Below, one piece after another: positions 1-13,195 of a stretch of 64,000 nucleotides of DNA; the stretch's first letter is position 1, and each line of letters starts with the position of its first letter. The stretch comes from Hybos culiciformis. Its lineage: Eukaryota > Arthropoda > Insecta > Diptera > Hybotidae. The translations under genes were made by a program, and so were the position numbers. The DNA is taken from assembly GCA_964007475.1 (NCBI GenBank), contig OZ023273.1:128830732-128894731 (forward strand), in the 5' to 3' direction. Below the pieces are notes generated by a model that was not told the origin of the DNA, did no database searches, and saw nothing but the letters and a program-made list of their open reading frames with translations.

Positions 1-3000
1 GAAAATTAATATACGAAAAAACACTAAACATCTTTTCAATTTCAAATGATGCTATGTTTCCTTTATTTCTATATCTATTCGCATTTATAACTTGTATCGA
101 ACAATCATATTATACAGAAATAATCGATCACAAAGAATATTATAATTATATCAGCGCGAATGTAGTGTACATCTTATAGTATGATAATTAATTAACGATT
201 ACATTTTTATGTCAGTTTTGGATATATTTTGAACTTTGGCTCAACAATTTGCTTTGGAAATACTTTATGTAGTATATGTAAAATACTGATTATTACACTT
301 CAATCATTTAAAAACTTCAAATGCTCCATAACTAAAATACCTGACTTTAAGCTGCGACGACGCTATACATACTTATGTTTGGATTTTAGAACGCTTTTCC
401 ATTTAAAAAAAATAGGTGATATTATAGGATTGTTGGAACTATAAATATATCTAATTATTGAATGCACCACTGATTTTACCGGCGGTATACAATAAATAAT
501 TAAATTTATTTAAATTTTAATAAAAAAATTAAAACGCTTTTTTTTTTTTTGGGTAAGTGAAAACAGTAATTATTTACTATTTTGAAGATAAGAATTATAA
601 AAAGGACTGACAAAACTAGTGTTATTTCGACATTGTTTTCCAGTTTAGTTTTAGAATCACTTTTGTCAAATTTTTTCATTTGATATATAGCCTTTTTGTA
701 CTTGCCGCTACCGAAAGAATGTTAATAAATTAAATCAGCAAAATTGGAAATTGGCCGTACATCAATGCTTCATGATAGTTCAACTTTGACAAAACGGAGA
801 CTTATTAATCGCTTTAAAAAATTATTTTTTTTTCACAAACAATAATCTATTAGCATTCACCAACCACCTAGGATTTAGCAAATGTTGGCAAATGTTCGGT
901 TATTAATTTTTATGATTCTGTAAATAATTTGAGATACATTTCATTCAAATTTCGGCTAAACTTGTCTTTTCTTCGTTTCGCAAAGAACTATGCAAACTTT
1001 TTCAGTAATTGTTTGACTATTGAAACGAGCTTAAAAAGTAAATTGTGGTGTAACCCAACCATATATTTTGAAGTAAAAAAAACTATAAATTCGGCTTGAA
1101 CTTGAGATTTCAATGTTCATTATTATTATATTGTTTTTCATTATTATTTTTTTAAAGCGAATAAATATGGCTTTAAAAGTGTAAAAATCTATTTAATGAG
1201 TTCGATCAGAATAATTATACATAGTATTATTAATAAAAACTGTTTTGCAGACTTCAGACATTCAACTGTTTCTTTGTTTTTTGACAACCGACGACCATTT
1301 TAAAAATTTTTCAATCTTATCAATTAAAATCATTCACGGTGATGCTTAGTTTAATAACTTTTTATATTAAAAATCTTTGTTAACTATAAATACGCAAATT
1401 TTGATCCGGTCTACAATGTGTTCAACTCGAAAATCAATTCGATCAAAATACAAATCCTTAACAATGAAAATTTTAAATTTTGATGTGGGTGTGACAAGAG
1501 AGTTTTATTTTTGCCATTTTTATAGACACTACCATTGATATGTGGCACACTTTGATAAGAAATTTCACAATTCACTGAAAAATTCATTGATCCATTTAGG
1601 GTTACAGTACAAATTTTCAACCATTAATTTAAAAAAAAATTTTTTATATATAAGAAAAATAATAATCGTTAGACATGTTTCACGTGATTTTCCAAATTAA
1701 GTTCATGTTATTAATTGTTGCTACTATTTTCAAAAAAAATAAAATAAAAAATCATATACCTATATATATAAAAAATCAACTTCATATTGCTTACGTCTCT
1801 TTAAAAATAAAGCAAACAGTTCTTATTCATTCATTCAATCAAAAATTTTAAGCATGCAACATCATCACTAATGACATTTTATTTACTTTTCAAAAGAACC
1901 AATCACTTTTAATTTTATGATCGCTCTTGTGTTTAATAAAATTTACCTACAGAAAAAAAAAACTCCTATAATCAACAAAAATATACTAATTTCCATTTAA
2001 CTTGAATAAAAAGCAAAAAATAAAAAATAAACAAATCTTAATTTTTTAACGAAAATGAGTAAATCCCGCCTACATTAAGAATAAAACGATGTTTATAAAA
2101 ATGTCGATCGTTCAGAAAAAAAAAATACTTGTTTATTCTCTTCAGCAAAATATCGAAATTTTGTTGAAATAAAATTTTCAGGTTTTAACATAAAAAATTA
2201 AAAATATTCCCCTTTGATATTAAAAAAAAAATATATGCGAAGTAAGGAAAAAAAATATACATATACGCAACGCTTAATTATGTCGATAAGCTATCTGGCG
2301 TACTTTATGCAGCTATTAATTTGCCAATAGTAGAAATTTTCTATTAATATTATGAAATCTGTAAATAAACTGTCAATTTGTTTAAGTATAATATTAAAAA
2401 TTGTAGCAATAATTATAAGTTATTGTTATTCATTTTTCTAATATTTTTTAAAACCATTTATTCAAAAGTTATTGGACCAGGAAGTATCTACTACTATACT
2501 ACTACTACAGATTTGATATAAGCATCCTATCATTGTTGTCAATCATGTAAATTACTCAAATTTTAATTATTATAGATATAAAAACAATCTTAATATTCTA
2601 AATAAATTTTGAATATACAAAAATTTATAATTCATACTGCAGAATAGCTTTTTGTGTACTGAAACCAATTTGAACAACTTATATACAGGTCATAATGTAT
2701 CTTATTTTAATATCTCACAGATTGGCAAATTAATTTTTAATATCTCATAGATATTAAAAGCGAAAATCAGTAAGCTGTGCTTATAGTCGTCAATAATTAT
2801 GTGTATTATATTTAAAAAATTTATAAATGTGTAAGGGGAAAAAGATATTTCTGCAAATCAATTTCTTTTATTTTTTATTTTTTTTTTTTTTCAAAACGAA
2901 ACTTTATTTTTGGTTTGAAATCTGAACGCAAATCATATGTTTTTCTTAACCAGTTTAAGTTTTAATCTTCTATTGATTATTTCTTATATATGATTTCAGC

Positions 3001-4864
3001 GGAAGGAAGAGATAATTTTTTTTTTACTTATTATAATTAGATGAAATAAAAAAAAAACTTATAATAAAATTATAAAATAATTAAAATTATGATTAAAATA
3101 TGACCGAGAAGTTTTTTTTTTTTAAATCTGCATATTGTCAACAAAAATATATTTTTTTACCTGTATAGCAAAAATATATATATATTTTTTTCTATTTCCA
3201 ATTTTTTTTTGTTTATTTTTTTTTTTTTCTAATAAATTATAAAAAAAAAAAAAAATGCGGAGGTGAGTTTCTTAATAATATTTATTTTTTTTTTCATAAT
3301 AGATTTCTTTTAAAATATATATGTAAAGAAAAAAATTATAAATAATTCCCACACAAATTAAAGAAAAAGTTAATGTAACTTTGACATTGATCCAAATTTT
3401 ATTTATTTTTTTTAATAAGTCAAGAAGTTACAGAGGCGCTTTTATTTATTTATTTTTTTCTAATCGTATTAATGAAAACCTTTGCGTACGCTGAAGCTTG
3501 TATTAGTTAAAATAAGAATTTAATAAAATTTTTAATATATATTTTTTTTTAATAAATTCTTTTGGAGAAACTGTTAAAGTGCTAATTTTCTGTGTATTTC
3601 CAGTCTCAAGGAAGTTTATGTTGTGAAAATATATCCAACTTTTGTCAACTTTTTGAATCTTATTATATGTATTTTTTTTTTTTTTTGAAATCCTAAAAGT
3701 TGAATGATGGGTTTAACATTTTTCTAAGCTGTAGGTTCATTAATATTTCATGAAGATAAAATGATCAGAAAAAAAAGATCAGCCCCAAAATAAAAAAGAA
3801 CAAAAAAAAAAAAAAAGTTATTTTTCAATTAATTAAACATTTTCATCGCTTGAATCAATTTTTAAAATAACTACATTGCATTTTTACAATTTCAAATATT
3901 GTGATCATTTGAAAATATAAATCTATCTATGTCTATGTCGTTTTTTTTACTAAAAAAATGTCAATTAAGGCACTGAAAGCAAAAGTTTTTTAGATTGTCA
4001 AAATGTAAATCAAGGAACTGAAAGGAGAAGTGGGTCTGTATTGTCAACTTTATAAATCAATTTAATATAATATTAAAAAAATCAGTACAAAATAAATCAG
4101 TCATGAAAGATAATATTGTTGTTTAAATTTCCTAAATATATGCCATATTTCATCTAATACCTGGTCCTATACTGGAATATTTGATCTATTAATAAGATTT
4201 TTCCTAAAAGCGAAGCCTTCTAAAAGATAAAAACATTGTTCCATTATTTTTATTATTTTTTTTTAATTTAGGATTTTAAATACCTTCAAAAAACTGTCAA
4301 TTCTTTAATTCTCATTTTTTCGATAGATACATTACAACAACAATTATTTCTCTGTAGGAAATGTAGCAATCTTTTTTTAGTATTTTATTAGAAAATAAGT
4401 ACATATGTCTATTATGTATTATAAAACTACTGATATTAAATTCTGAAGGATAAATTAGAAATTTCAAAATAAAAAAAAAATTAAAAACAATAACTATGTT
4501 GAAAAAAAATAAAATATCGCACAAAGGTAACGTTAATTATACAACATTATTGTAGTGCAAACCCATTGTTATTGAAAAAAAGAAATATAAATGACTATCT
4601 ATCAGTAATTAAAGTTCATCTAAGACTTTAAAAGCTTAATTAAATAAGCAAAGATTTTTTCATATATAAAGTTATAATATATATAATATAATACATTTCT
4701 GAAATAAATTAACAAATTTATTAATTCACAAACTAAAGGTCGTTGAAATTAAAGCAAATAAACTAACAATCAGATTAAATCCTACTGAATTGGGCTAGTA
4801 ATTAAAAATCGTTCCTTGGAATTTATTATTTGGAGAAATATGCACCTTAAATATTATATAGAAT

Positions 4865-4910
4865 TACATACATTATTTACATACATTACATACATTATAC
4901 ATACATTATT
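4865..4910. repeat. Short tandem repeat of an ACATACATT unit
   Basis: The unit ACATACATT recurs about four times, separated by spacers such as ATTT and AT. It is a short imperfect minisatellite of the kind common in AT-rich insect DNA. No function is implied. Confidence 0.6.
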
Positions 4911-5897
4911 TAGTTTTAGAGTATACATGTATCTAAGTTTTAAATTTTATTGATTTAAACAATTTTTTTTCATGCTTTCTGCTTCATAATTTTTTGGATT
5001 TTAAAACAGAAAACGCAGATAAAGTCAAAAATTCACTTTACAAAATAAATAAATTAACATTTTGTATTAATAAAATATACATAATATATCTGAGTACTTA
5101 AATATGTATGTATTATTTCATTAAAATGCATATAAATTATTCTACAAAAATTATTTCGCTCAAATGTCAGCTGTAATCGCTAAATATTTTTTGATAAAAT
5201 CTAATAAATCTCGAATCATAAAATATCTAGCCATAAAAAGCATAATCATTTTAAAAACAAATAATTTTATTAAAATAATGACATCGGGAGTTCTTAGAAC
5301 TCATGTTCTGTTAAAAGCTTATAAATATCTTACTCTCTTGTTCACAGAATTGTGATGACACCTATCTAACTGCAAATTTCTAACAGAATTTTATTTACAA
5401 CACTTTCTTATTAATATTATTATTAAAAATCATAATCAAAATATTAAAAAAAAAAATGTATTTTTTTCATAAAAACTTTGTATCTGCTGCTGTGAAAGAT
5501 TTAAAATTGAAAATATTTTTAACTAAAGTTTATGTGTATCGTTAAAAATACATTACATTTTGTAACAAAAAAAAAAAAAAACTGTCTAACTCAATTTTAA
5601 TTTTTCTATTTAGGAAAATATCACGCGCGCTTATATTTTGATAATCATTATATTTTATGAATATTTTAATATCGCAGTAAATTACTAGCATGCATAATAA
5701 GTTCAATTATAATAATAAAATTAACGCATTGCATTGGGAAGTTTTTCTTAATAAATTTAAATTTAGAAATTTTTAATCAAATCTTAATAGTTAATCTTAT
5801 TCTGAAAACGAAATAATTTCAATTTCAGAAAGGCAATTTAGCTAAAATAAATATGTTTCATAATTTCTTTATATCTACATATGAGAATTTCTGTTTA

Positions 5898-6047
5898 AAG
5901 AACGCTAGATTAGGTTTCATAGGAGGCTGGACATACAATCCTTCTGTTCACTTAGTTCAGTTGCTCCCTATCCGGTCATTTTCTTTTTCTATAATTCATT
6001 GGGTTTATATTTCTTGTATTTCTTTATTTTCTTTAAGAGCAGTCTGA
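5898..6047 (+). other. GC-richer islet with an open frame, unidentified
   Basis: Within a 64-codon frame (5853-6047, +), the stretch 5905-5985 is clearly richer in G+C than its surroundings. It reads as a mixed-composition peptide containing GFIGGWTYNPSVHLVQLLPI. The first and last thirds of the frame are ordinary Phe/Ser/Ile-rich filler. No protein family is recognised, there is no clear splice border, and the minus strand is not convincingly better. It may be a worn fragment of a mobile element or a chance patch. Confidence 0.2.
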
Positions 6048-7335
6048 AAGACCACCAATGTAGATTTTATAGCGTATCTTTTTGTAAAGCAACGATAATG
6101 AAGTCGACTTCTACTAATTTAGGTTCCTAAATAAATGATCGCCTTAATCGGAAAACATTATACTCTAAAAGCTCTACTAGATCCAAGCAAAACGTTCCAA
6201 AAATAAAGAATGTTTAAATTATTTATTACAACAATAATGTAGGTGTTTAAAAGTATTACAGAATACTACTTTTCATATCGAATAAATGAACTTAAAAAAA
6301 TAGATAAAACAAATTGCATCAATTTTACTCCTATAATTTTTTTACTGTATTTTGTCTTAATTTGTTTTTGGTGTGCAATAATTTAAATCTGACAAATTTA
6401 ATGTGAACTAATCTACATGTTTTCTTTTTTAAAGTATGTATGAATAATGAATTTAGTATAAATCTTTGAATACATTTTTTTTTTGCATATTAAAGAAACT
6501 GGTCAGAAGATTATAGCGCCACTTGTATTCGCATAAGAAAAGCGTGTTAATTAGTAATGTTTCCTCTAAAATACCACGGTTGCTGTTTTAAACCATCTTT
6601 TCCAGATAAAAATCATGCAGTAATTAAATGCACCATGCAAAATTGTGTGCCAGTTTTAACAAAAAAAAATTTAGGAATGCATTTGAAGTTGATTTCAGTT
6701 TTCAATTATTGAAGAAGACTATATTAGTCTTATATAGGTAGGAAAAGACATTACTTAAGTTAATTATAGTATTTAAAATAAGTATATGTGCGTTATAACA
6801 ACCCCAAGGCTAATAATGCTTAGATTTTAATATTAAACTTAATTAAAGAATACAATAATATTTTAACTTGGCCAAAAATTAGAATTTTAAAGTTAAATTT
6901 CGGAATTTTCAAGTTATACAAAAATAAGAAGATATTTTCACTTACACGGAGAGAAATCCAATCAGATATTATGATTATGACGATTGTACATATGCGTAAA
7001 ACAGTCAGAGAACTCAGCTCTTAATAACTAATCATAAACCGTAAATATTAATCATAAACAATGACTGAGGGTAAAAACAATCACTATGACTGCAAAATCA
7101 TAAATCCTGCAACCCAATAATATCGATTTCATTTCTTACGTCTTAAAAGCGAGTAATGGCTGCTAGTTTACATAAGAAAATAAAATTTAAGTTTTTTTTA
7201 TTAATTTTTTTTATTTAATTTTTTTTTATTTAATTTTCATTTATTTAATTTTTTTTTATTTTATTTTAATATTTTTTTAATTTATTAAATTTTATTTATT
7301 ATATTTTTATTAAATTTACAATTTTATTTCTTATG

Positions 7336-7405
7336 TCTTCTTCCGGATTCGAACCTGGGTCTTTAGCATTGCAATCCGCCAACACTACCACTCAGCTACG
7401 GTATT
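7336..7405 (-). repeat. tRNA-like (SINE-type) segment with A and B boxes, left copy
   Basis: On the minus strand this segment has TAGCTGAGTGGTAG (complement at 7385-7398), a good match to a polymerase III A box. About 30 bases on is GGTTCGAATCC (complement at 7345-7355), a full match to the B box and T-loop. Between them TTGCAAT looks like an anticodon loop reading GCA, but the flanking bases do not pair into an anticodon stem and the acceptor stem is missing. It is therefore not a working tRNA. It looks like a tRNA-derived head, as in SINEs, captured inside the inverted-repeat element. Confidence 0.6.
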
Positions 7406-7461
7406 GAAATTTAAAATGTACATAAAATAGAAAATATAAATTTGGTATACACATTTTCTGT

Positions 7462-7516
7462 GTGGTGTGTTGGCTATTTGTAATGTTAAGGACGTAGGTT
7501 CGAATCCCGAAGAAAG
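7462..7516 (+). repeat. tRNA-like segment, right inverted copy
   Basis: This is the inverted partner of the segment at 7336-7405. It keeps the B box GGTTCGAATCC (7497-7507) followed by CGAAGAA. Upstream, GTGTTGGC and GTAATGTTAAGGAC align with the corresponding bases of the left copy. Its A-box region is more worn than that of the left copy. The two copies point away from each other, so any polymerase III transcripts would run outward through each arm. Confidence 0.55.
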
Positions 7517-7876
7517 CAAAAAAATTTTGGTTTTTTATTTTTTTTTAGCGACATTACAGAAAATTTCAACTATGTACTATTATTTTAGTAATTAAAGTAA
7601 ATAATCTGAATTTTAATCACCGAAAATAAAATAAAAAGTGAAAAAAAAAATGTTTTTGTATTAATCATAACTTATGACTAGCATGATTATTGATCAAGCA
7701 TCATAACTTATGATTTCAGGTAAATCATAAGATAATCACGATGTATAACGTAGTAATTATATGCAAAGATTATTCATCTTGCGCGAAGATTTTTAATCAT
7801 AGGGCTATTTTTTCGTTATGATTAGGAGTCTATGACTGATATAATCATATTGAATGAAAAGGCATTTCTCTGCGTG

Positions 7877-10800
7877 TAATGTCTCAAAAAGTTATAAATA
7901 AACACAAGTTATGATAGACAAACATATTTTGATATTCAAAGAAAATACATACATACTAGTTAAAGGAAATAATTAAATAAGAAACATAAAAAGACCTAAA
8001 AAAATCAAAAAGACGAATTAAAATTATGTTCACGTATTTCGGTATCTTTTTCATATTGGAAGAAAACGGACGATATTATACATTTAAATATAATTTTAAT
8101 AAAATAATATTCGTCTTGTGAGTGGTGTATTCCTATTAATAAAATTGAGAAAATATATCATGTAATCAAATATAAAGCGCTAAATTCTTTACTAAGTCAT
8201 ATTTTTTTATTTTACGTATCTATAGTAGTCTATAGACATATTTATGTACGAAAATTTATATGTATTTATAATTCAAAGGAAAGGTGCATTAAGTGTAAAT
8301 TTGATTGCACATCTTATGATATGTATAAAAAGAAATAGGGAACCTACATTCAAAGTTTAGTTTTAGTTACAAGAAATTTTTTTTTATCCTTTACTTTCTG
8401 CAATGACTTCTGAAAAGTATTATTCCATGAATTTTAAAGAATTTCAATTAAAAGTTTTGGATATTGCGTGTAGAGAAATTTAAAATGACATAACTTTATA
8501 AAGATAGGTACGAAAAATTTTTATTTTATTTCATGCTTAAATAGACCTTAATCTTAGTTACAAGAGTAGTCAAGTGAATCAAAATTTCAGAGATTCTTCA
8601 ATTTTAATATTAGACAGTAATTTCCGTTTTACTTGACGATGATATTTGCCGATTATTTTAATGTAAATTCATATATAAAATGTAGCTTAAAATAAAGAGC
8701 TACAAGCTTTATGTGCTATAAAAATTATAAAAATTGACTTTGCAAACTAAAGATTACAATCACTCAAGATTAATTTCACACCAGTAATAAGCTCGAAGAT
8801 TCTGAAGTTTTCTCAAAGGCAATGCATCAACTATCAGTGCTTGACACTAAACTACGCTATACATACTTTGAATAAAAGTGAGGAGAACATTTATGTTTAT
8901 CGTAATAAAATTAAAAACTATATGTTCTTTCGTTCTTGCCACGAGTTTCTTTATTCTTCTTAAAATATATTTGGTGTTAGATATGGCGTTTAAATCAATA
9001 TTGTCTATACATATAAAATATTGATATAATTTTAGTTAATACTTTATTTTAGTTAATAAAACTTCTCTGACAAATAATAGTTTAACATATAATATTAAAT
9101 TAAATTAAGAGAGTGTTTATAATGATATGTATATTTTGCATGCTATCAAAAAAAAATATAAACCAAATCCGATTTTGCGCCTGACTTTATGAATTACTCA
9201 TCATAATATTAATAAATTTTCAATAAAAAATAATATTATTATAAGTTAAGCTATTAATCATGGAATCATCATCATAATATTATAATGTTAAAGAAATATT
9301 ACTATACTCTATTGGTAATTTGGCTCCAATAGTCCTGTACAATGCACATACTAAAAACGCCATGCATAATTTTCATCATAATATATAGTAATGTTAGACA
9401 TTAAGAAATGTTTTATTGTTAATGTCTCTTTTATATTTCTTTCAATATAATTTTTTCTTGGTGGCTATGTTATACACAGTCAACATTTTGCTATCATGCG
9501 AATGAATAACTATTTATGTTGTTTTATATGTTTTTTTTTTTTTCATCTTAATATATTTACAAAAAAAAAAAATAAAATAAACGGTGAGCTTATGATTTGA
9601 AAATAAAGTGATCTTTTCGCCACTAATGACATTAATAAAAAAATAAAACAAATTAATAAAACAAATTAAGTTGCAAGTTCTTGATATGTATTAGATAATA
9701 ACGTAATTCAAAACGACTTTTGGTATACCTTCGTGTATACATATCAAATAATTTTGTATATTTTATAAAATGAGAACTCTTAAACCTGGAAAAGACTCGA
9801 ACAAGCTAAGAAGTGTAAAAGTTTTAAAAAATTTAGTACAGTTGCAGACGGAAGTGCAGACAGAAGCTGAAACTATAGAATACTTGTACTTGTGTTTGTT
9901 TTCGATTTTAATGAAAAACGGTTTAAAAAAAGAATTATATTTGGACTCAATGAGTGTCAAGTTCAATATTTATTTCCAATTTGATTAAAGTTTCACTGTA
10001 CAGATGATATGCAGTTTCAATTTTTCTTATTATATACTTTTATAGTCCTGAAGAAGCTAAAAAAAGTTTTCATTGTGCTACAATAATATTAACACATTTA
10101 TAAAATAATTGTATTTCCGAATTTAAATGGTTCCAAATTTACATAAGACGATGTGATTTACTATTGTTTTTTACTAATTACATATATCAACAATTTAATA
10201 AAATTTATACTTCTCAGAACAAAAATTAATTTGTTCAAACATTTAGAAGTTAATATAACAAGGTGGTAATTGATTTACCAAAAAATTTATAAACACTTTA
10301 CTATATTTCTGCGCAGAAAATAAGAAAGCTTCCAAATCAGACACCAATCAATTGACTCTAAAATCATTGTATCTAGTAATCGAGAATTTTTTATATTCAT
10401 CTACATGCCCTTTTGATCTATATTAGTTAACCAAAGGAATAAAATGATTTGAATTTTCTTTAAAAATTACAAAATTTTGTGGCTACTCTACTCTAATATT
10501 TTAATCATATCATCGTTAATTAAAGTTAATAAAAATGCACGCATGTGTACAAAATTTTTTAGACTCCACAAATTTATTTAATAGAGAGAATATGATTAAT
10601 TAATTTCATTTGATTGGTTTATAATTGAATAATAATGTTAAAAGTCAAAATATCTTGAATATTTTACTTAATAAAATATCATGTATAATGAATATTATTT
10701 TTTTTCAGCACATAAACTTTTGTTATAAAATAATAAAATGTCTTCGATTTTATCGACTTGAAGCTTAAACGCAAAAAAGGTACATAAAAAAAACAAAAAT

Positions 10801-12640
10801 ACAGCACAGAGATAATAAAGCATTTGAAGCATTTTTTGTCCAGTGATTTCGCCGTTTTTTAGATGCACGAATCAGATGTGATCAAGATACAATTTTTCAA
10901 GTTTTCTGATTTGCTTTTGAAGTTATCTGATGAAAATTTCTTAATTTACAGAAAAAAAACTTTAATCTTTGTCAAATTCAAATATATCAGTAGTTTACAT
11001 AACTCATAAAAAAAATCAAAACACCTAAGTATCTGTATTTGAAAAACTTAGTGTTGATGAGCTTTAATTCCCGAGGATTTAAAAACATACCAGTGAAAAC
11101 GGAGCTATGATCTTTTGAATCTTAATAATTTTCTGCATTACAGCATAAAGACTAACCTTTTTTTCTTTTTTTAAAATGTCAATACAATTCGAAAGATGTT
11201 GCTCTATTTTCAAACTATCGTAAAAATATCATGAAGCTCTTTGATTGATTTTGAAACAATATATAAATTTTTTCAATATTCTTATTTATTAAATTGACAG
11301 GATAATTTGGACAATGTAATATTATTAATAATAAACTTCAAGTCAAAATTTACACGTGCGTGTTTCCTAAAAACAAATAAAATGCAAAAATTCAGATAGA
11401 CCACAAACTGTATATTATAGACAACAAACAGATAAGCCTCTTTTTCTTTTAATGACTCACTTTAATATACATTTTTGAAATAATATTTACAAAGTTTAGA
11501 AATTTTATTTTCAGTAAAATGAAATTTAAGGAAATTGTAAATTAAGAAATCAATATGCTGGAATTTCGTAATTCAAACTGCCTCTAAATGAAAATATTGA
11601 ATTCAAGGACTCGCTGAATTTCATACACACTGCCGATTTTTATATCATAAATTTTTTTTAACTTAATTTCTTTGCAATATTTGGTCGAAAATTGAATCAA
11701 AAAGAAAATTGAAAAACTTGATATAATTAAAATTTATGTTGAAAAAAAAAAAAATTCCTAATATACATAAAAATATCATAAACGCGCAAATAAAAGCGCC
11801 AGTGTCTTTATTTTAAATCAGAATATTTTAAAAAGATCATAATCATTTACTGGCTTGTCATAAAATTTAAAATTTCATGAAATTGAAAATTCCATTTTTT
11901 TTTTGTAATTTTGTGTAAAGAAAGGAAAAACTTTAAACAAACGTAAAAAAAAACCCCATTTATTTTTCGATTCTTTATATGTAAGTAGAAATATGTTTGT
12001 TATGCATAATTTTGTTTAAATGTATTTTGCTCGTTTTCAGTATTTGTATCTTTTTTCCCCACATACAATTTATATTTATGCTTGAAAAACAATTTGAAAA
12101 TAATAATCTTTGGAATTGCAATAGTTATTCGCTAATTATGTCAAGCTGTCAAAAACATACATGAGAATAGCTTGATCGCATATGCATAATAAGACATATT
12201 TTTAATGTTTTTCATCAAAAATATATATATCGTTTAAATATCGAACGTGATTTATTTATGCGCCAACAAAATTAAAAAAATAAACTTTTTTTTTTTTCTA
12301 AAACATTTTCGTTTCATCAAAAATATTCAATTGTATTCAAAACATATAAGTTATGTGATATTCAAAATAATTTTTTTAAGTTTTTCTTTTTTTTTTTTTT
12401 TTTTAATAATAAATAAATGTATTTTTCAATTTTATGATTTTCAGGTGTGAATAAATATCATGAAGTCATTTTATTTTTGTTTTTTTTTTTTTGTTTTTTT
12501 TTTTGTCAAAAACATTTTCATGTTTTATGCTAAATAGTTTTTGATACGTTTTTTTTTTTTTTTTTACGGATTTTTATCTTTTAAAAATAAATAAAAATAA
12601 TGTAGGATTCTCTTCACAGTTCAAATTAGGGCAATATATA
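7877..12640. other. AT-rich non-coding stretch
   Basis: No gene is seen. The only mildly unusual part is 9763-9988, where overlapping open frames occur on both strands over a slightly GC-richer patch. The rest is AT-rich filler, with long poly-T tracts at about 12280-12300 and 12380-12570. Confidence 0.65.
9770..9988 (+). other. 72-codon open frame of unknown origin
   Basis: This frame starts with ATG and is less AT-biased than its neighbours for its first ~45 codons, with many Lys, Glu, Gln and Thr (KPGKDSNKLRSVKVL, then QTEVQTEAETIEYL). The last third is filler-like. A 67-codon frame lies antisense over the same bases, so the patch is open both ways. No domain is recognised. It may be a fragment of a dispersed repeat or chance. 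Confidence 0.15.
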
Positions 12641-12861
12641 AATTTTTGGCCAGGTATTATTCTATGCAAAAAAAATTAATATTTTTCTTAGTTTCATTCA
12701 GACATAATTTAAAATTAATTTTAATAAGTAATAGGATCCAATTAGATTTAATAAGAATATTTATGCCATATGGATATTATTATACAACATTATATTCTTT
12801 TTTTTTTTTATTAAAGTTACCAAATCACTAGGTGGGATACCTTTTATACTATAAGAAGTAT

Positions 12862-13195
12862 GGATTTGATAATGAGGACAGGAAGTTTAGACGGGATTAA
12901 AAAGTGGGACAGTAAGTAGATAATCATTTACACTTTTCTTAAAGCAGCGCAAGCCGTAAATCAAGAGTCCGCCAGCTGTCGGGAACAGTTATGATGGGAG
13001 AGCATTCCACATTCTCGAGGTGCGAATTGAAAACGAATCTCCGAAGCTCGTTCTATCACATCTGGGAATTTTGACGAAGAATGGGTGTGACGTTGAAGCG
13101 GTACGTGTTTGGTAAAAACAATTGAACTCGATGTCCTCCAAGTATCGATATAAGATAGTGTACGCACCAGCAACACCAGTACCCTGTACACATTA
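12862..13195 (+). other. GC-rich islet, possibly exon-like or an old repeat; unidentified
   Basis: From about 12950 to 13195 the sequence is near half G+C, in sharp contrast to its surroundings. On the plus strand there is an open stretch of about 50 codons (including DGRAFHILEVRIENESPKLV, ending at TAA near 13123), without an ATG at its head. Just upstream, 12862-12917 encodes a short ATG frame (MDLIMRTGSLDGIKKW) ending at GTAAGT. CTTTTCTTAAAGCAG directly precedes the islet and resembles a 3' splice site, but the implied intron would be only ~36 bases and the joined frame soon stops. The minus strand has 76- and 64-codon frames over the same bases. I do not recognise the product. A degraded dispersed repeat or retrotransposed fragment is as likely as a host exon. 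Confidence 0.3.

Larger units (their letters stand above)
1..6940. other. AT-rich non-coding stretch, left flank
   Basis: No gene is seen here. The sequence is AT-rich with many poly-A and poly-T runs, densest at about 3100-3260. The few frames of 60-71 codons (at 229, 1411, 4312, 5164 and 5853) are rich in Ile, Lys, Phe and Asn, as expected of translated AT-rich DNA, and none shows a recognisable domain. The only departures are a short tandem repeat at 4865-4910 and a slightly GC-richer patch at about 5900-6020, listed separately. Confidence 0.7.
6945..7876. mobile_element. TA-flanked inverted-repeat element (MITE-like) carrying opposed tRNA-like segments
   Basis: The ends form a terminal inverted repeat: CACGGAGAGAAAT at 6945 on the plus strand and CACGCAGAGAAAT on the minus strand ending at 7876. 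Both ends are directly flanked by TA, the target duplication expected of Tc1/mariner-type transposition. Similarity between the arms continues inward as TATGATTAT-type motifs. Many ATCATAA/TTATGA words lie in both arms (about 7020-7115 and 7670-7830). The left arm holds a poly-T region with a repeated ATTTAATTTTTTT unit at about 7190-7310. Near the centre, the two arms hold inverted copies of a tRNA-like sequence. There is no transposase frame, so this is a non-autonomous element. The Tc1/mariner label rests only on the TA flank. Confidence 0.65.

Noticed and set aside
7336..7405. Functional tRNA-Cys (GCA anticodon)
   Set aside because: The loop would read GCA, but the anticodon and acceptor stems do not pair, and the segment has an inverted sister copy inside a mobile element.
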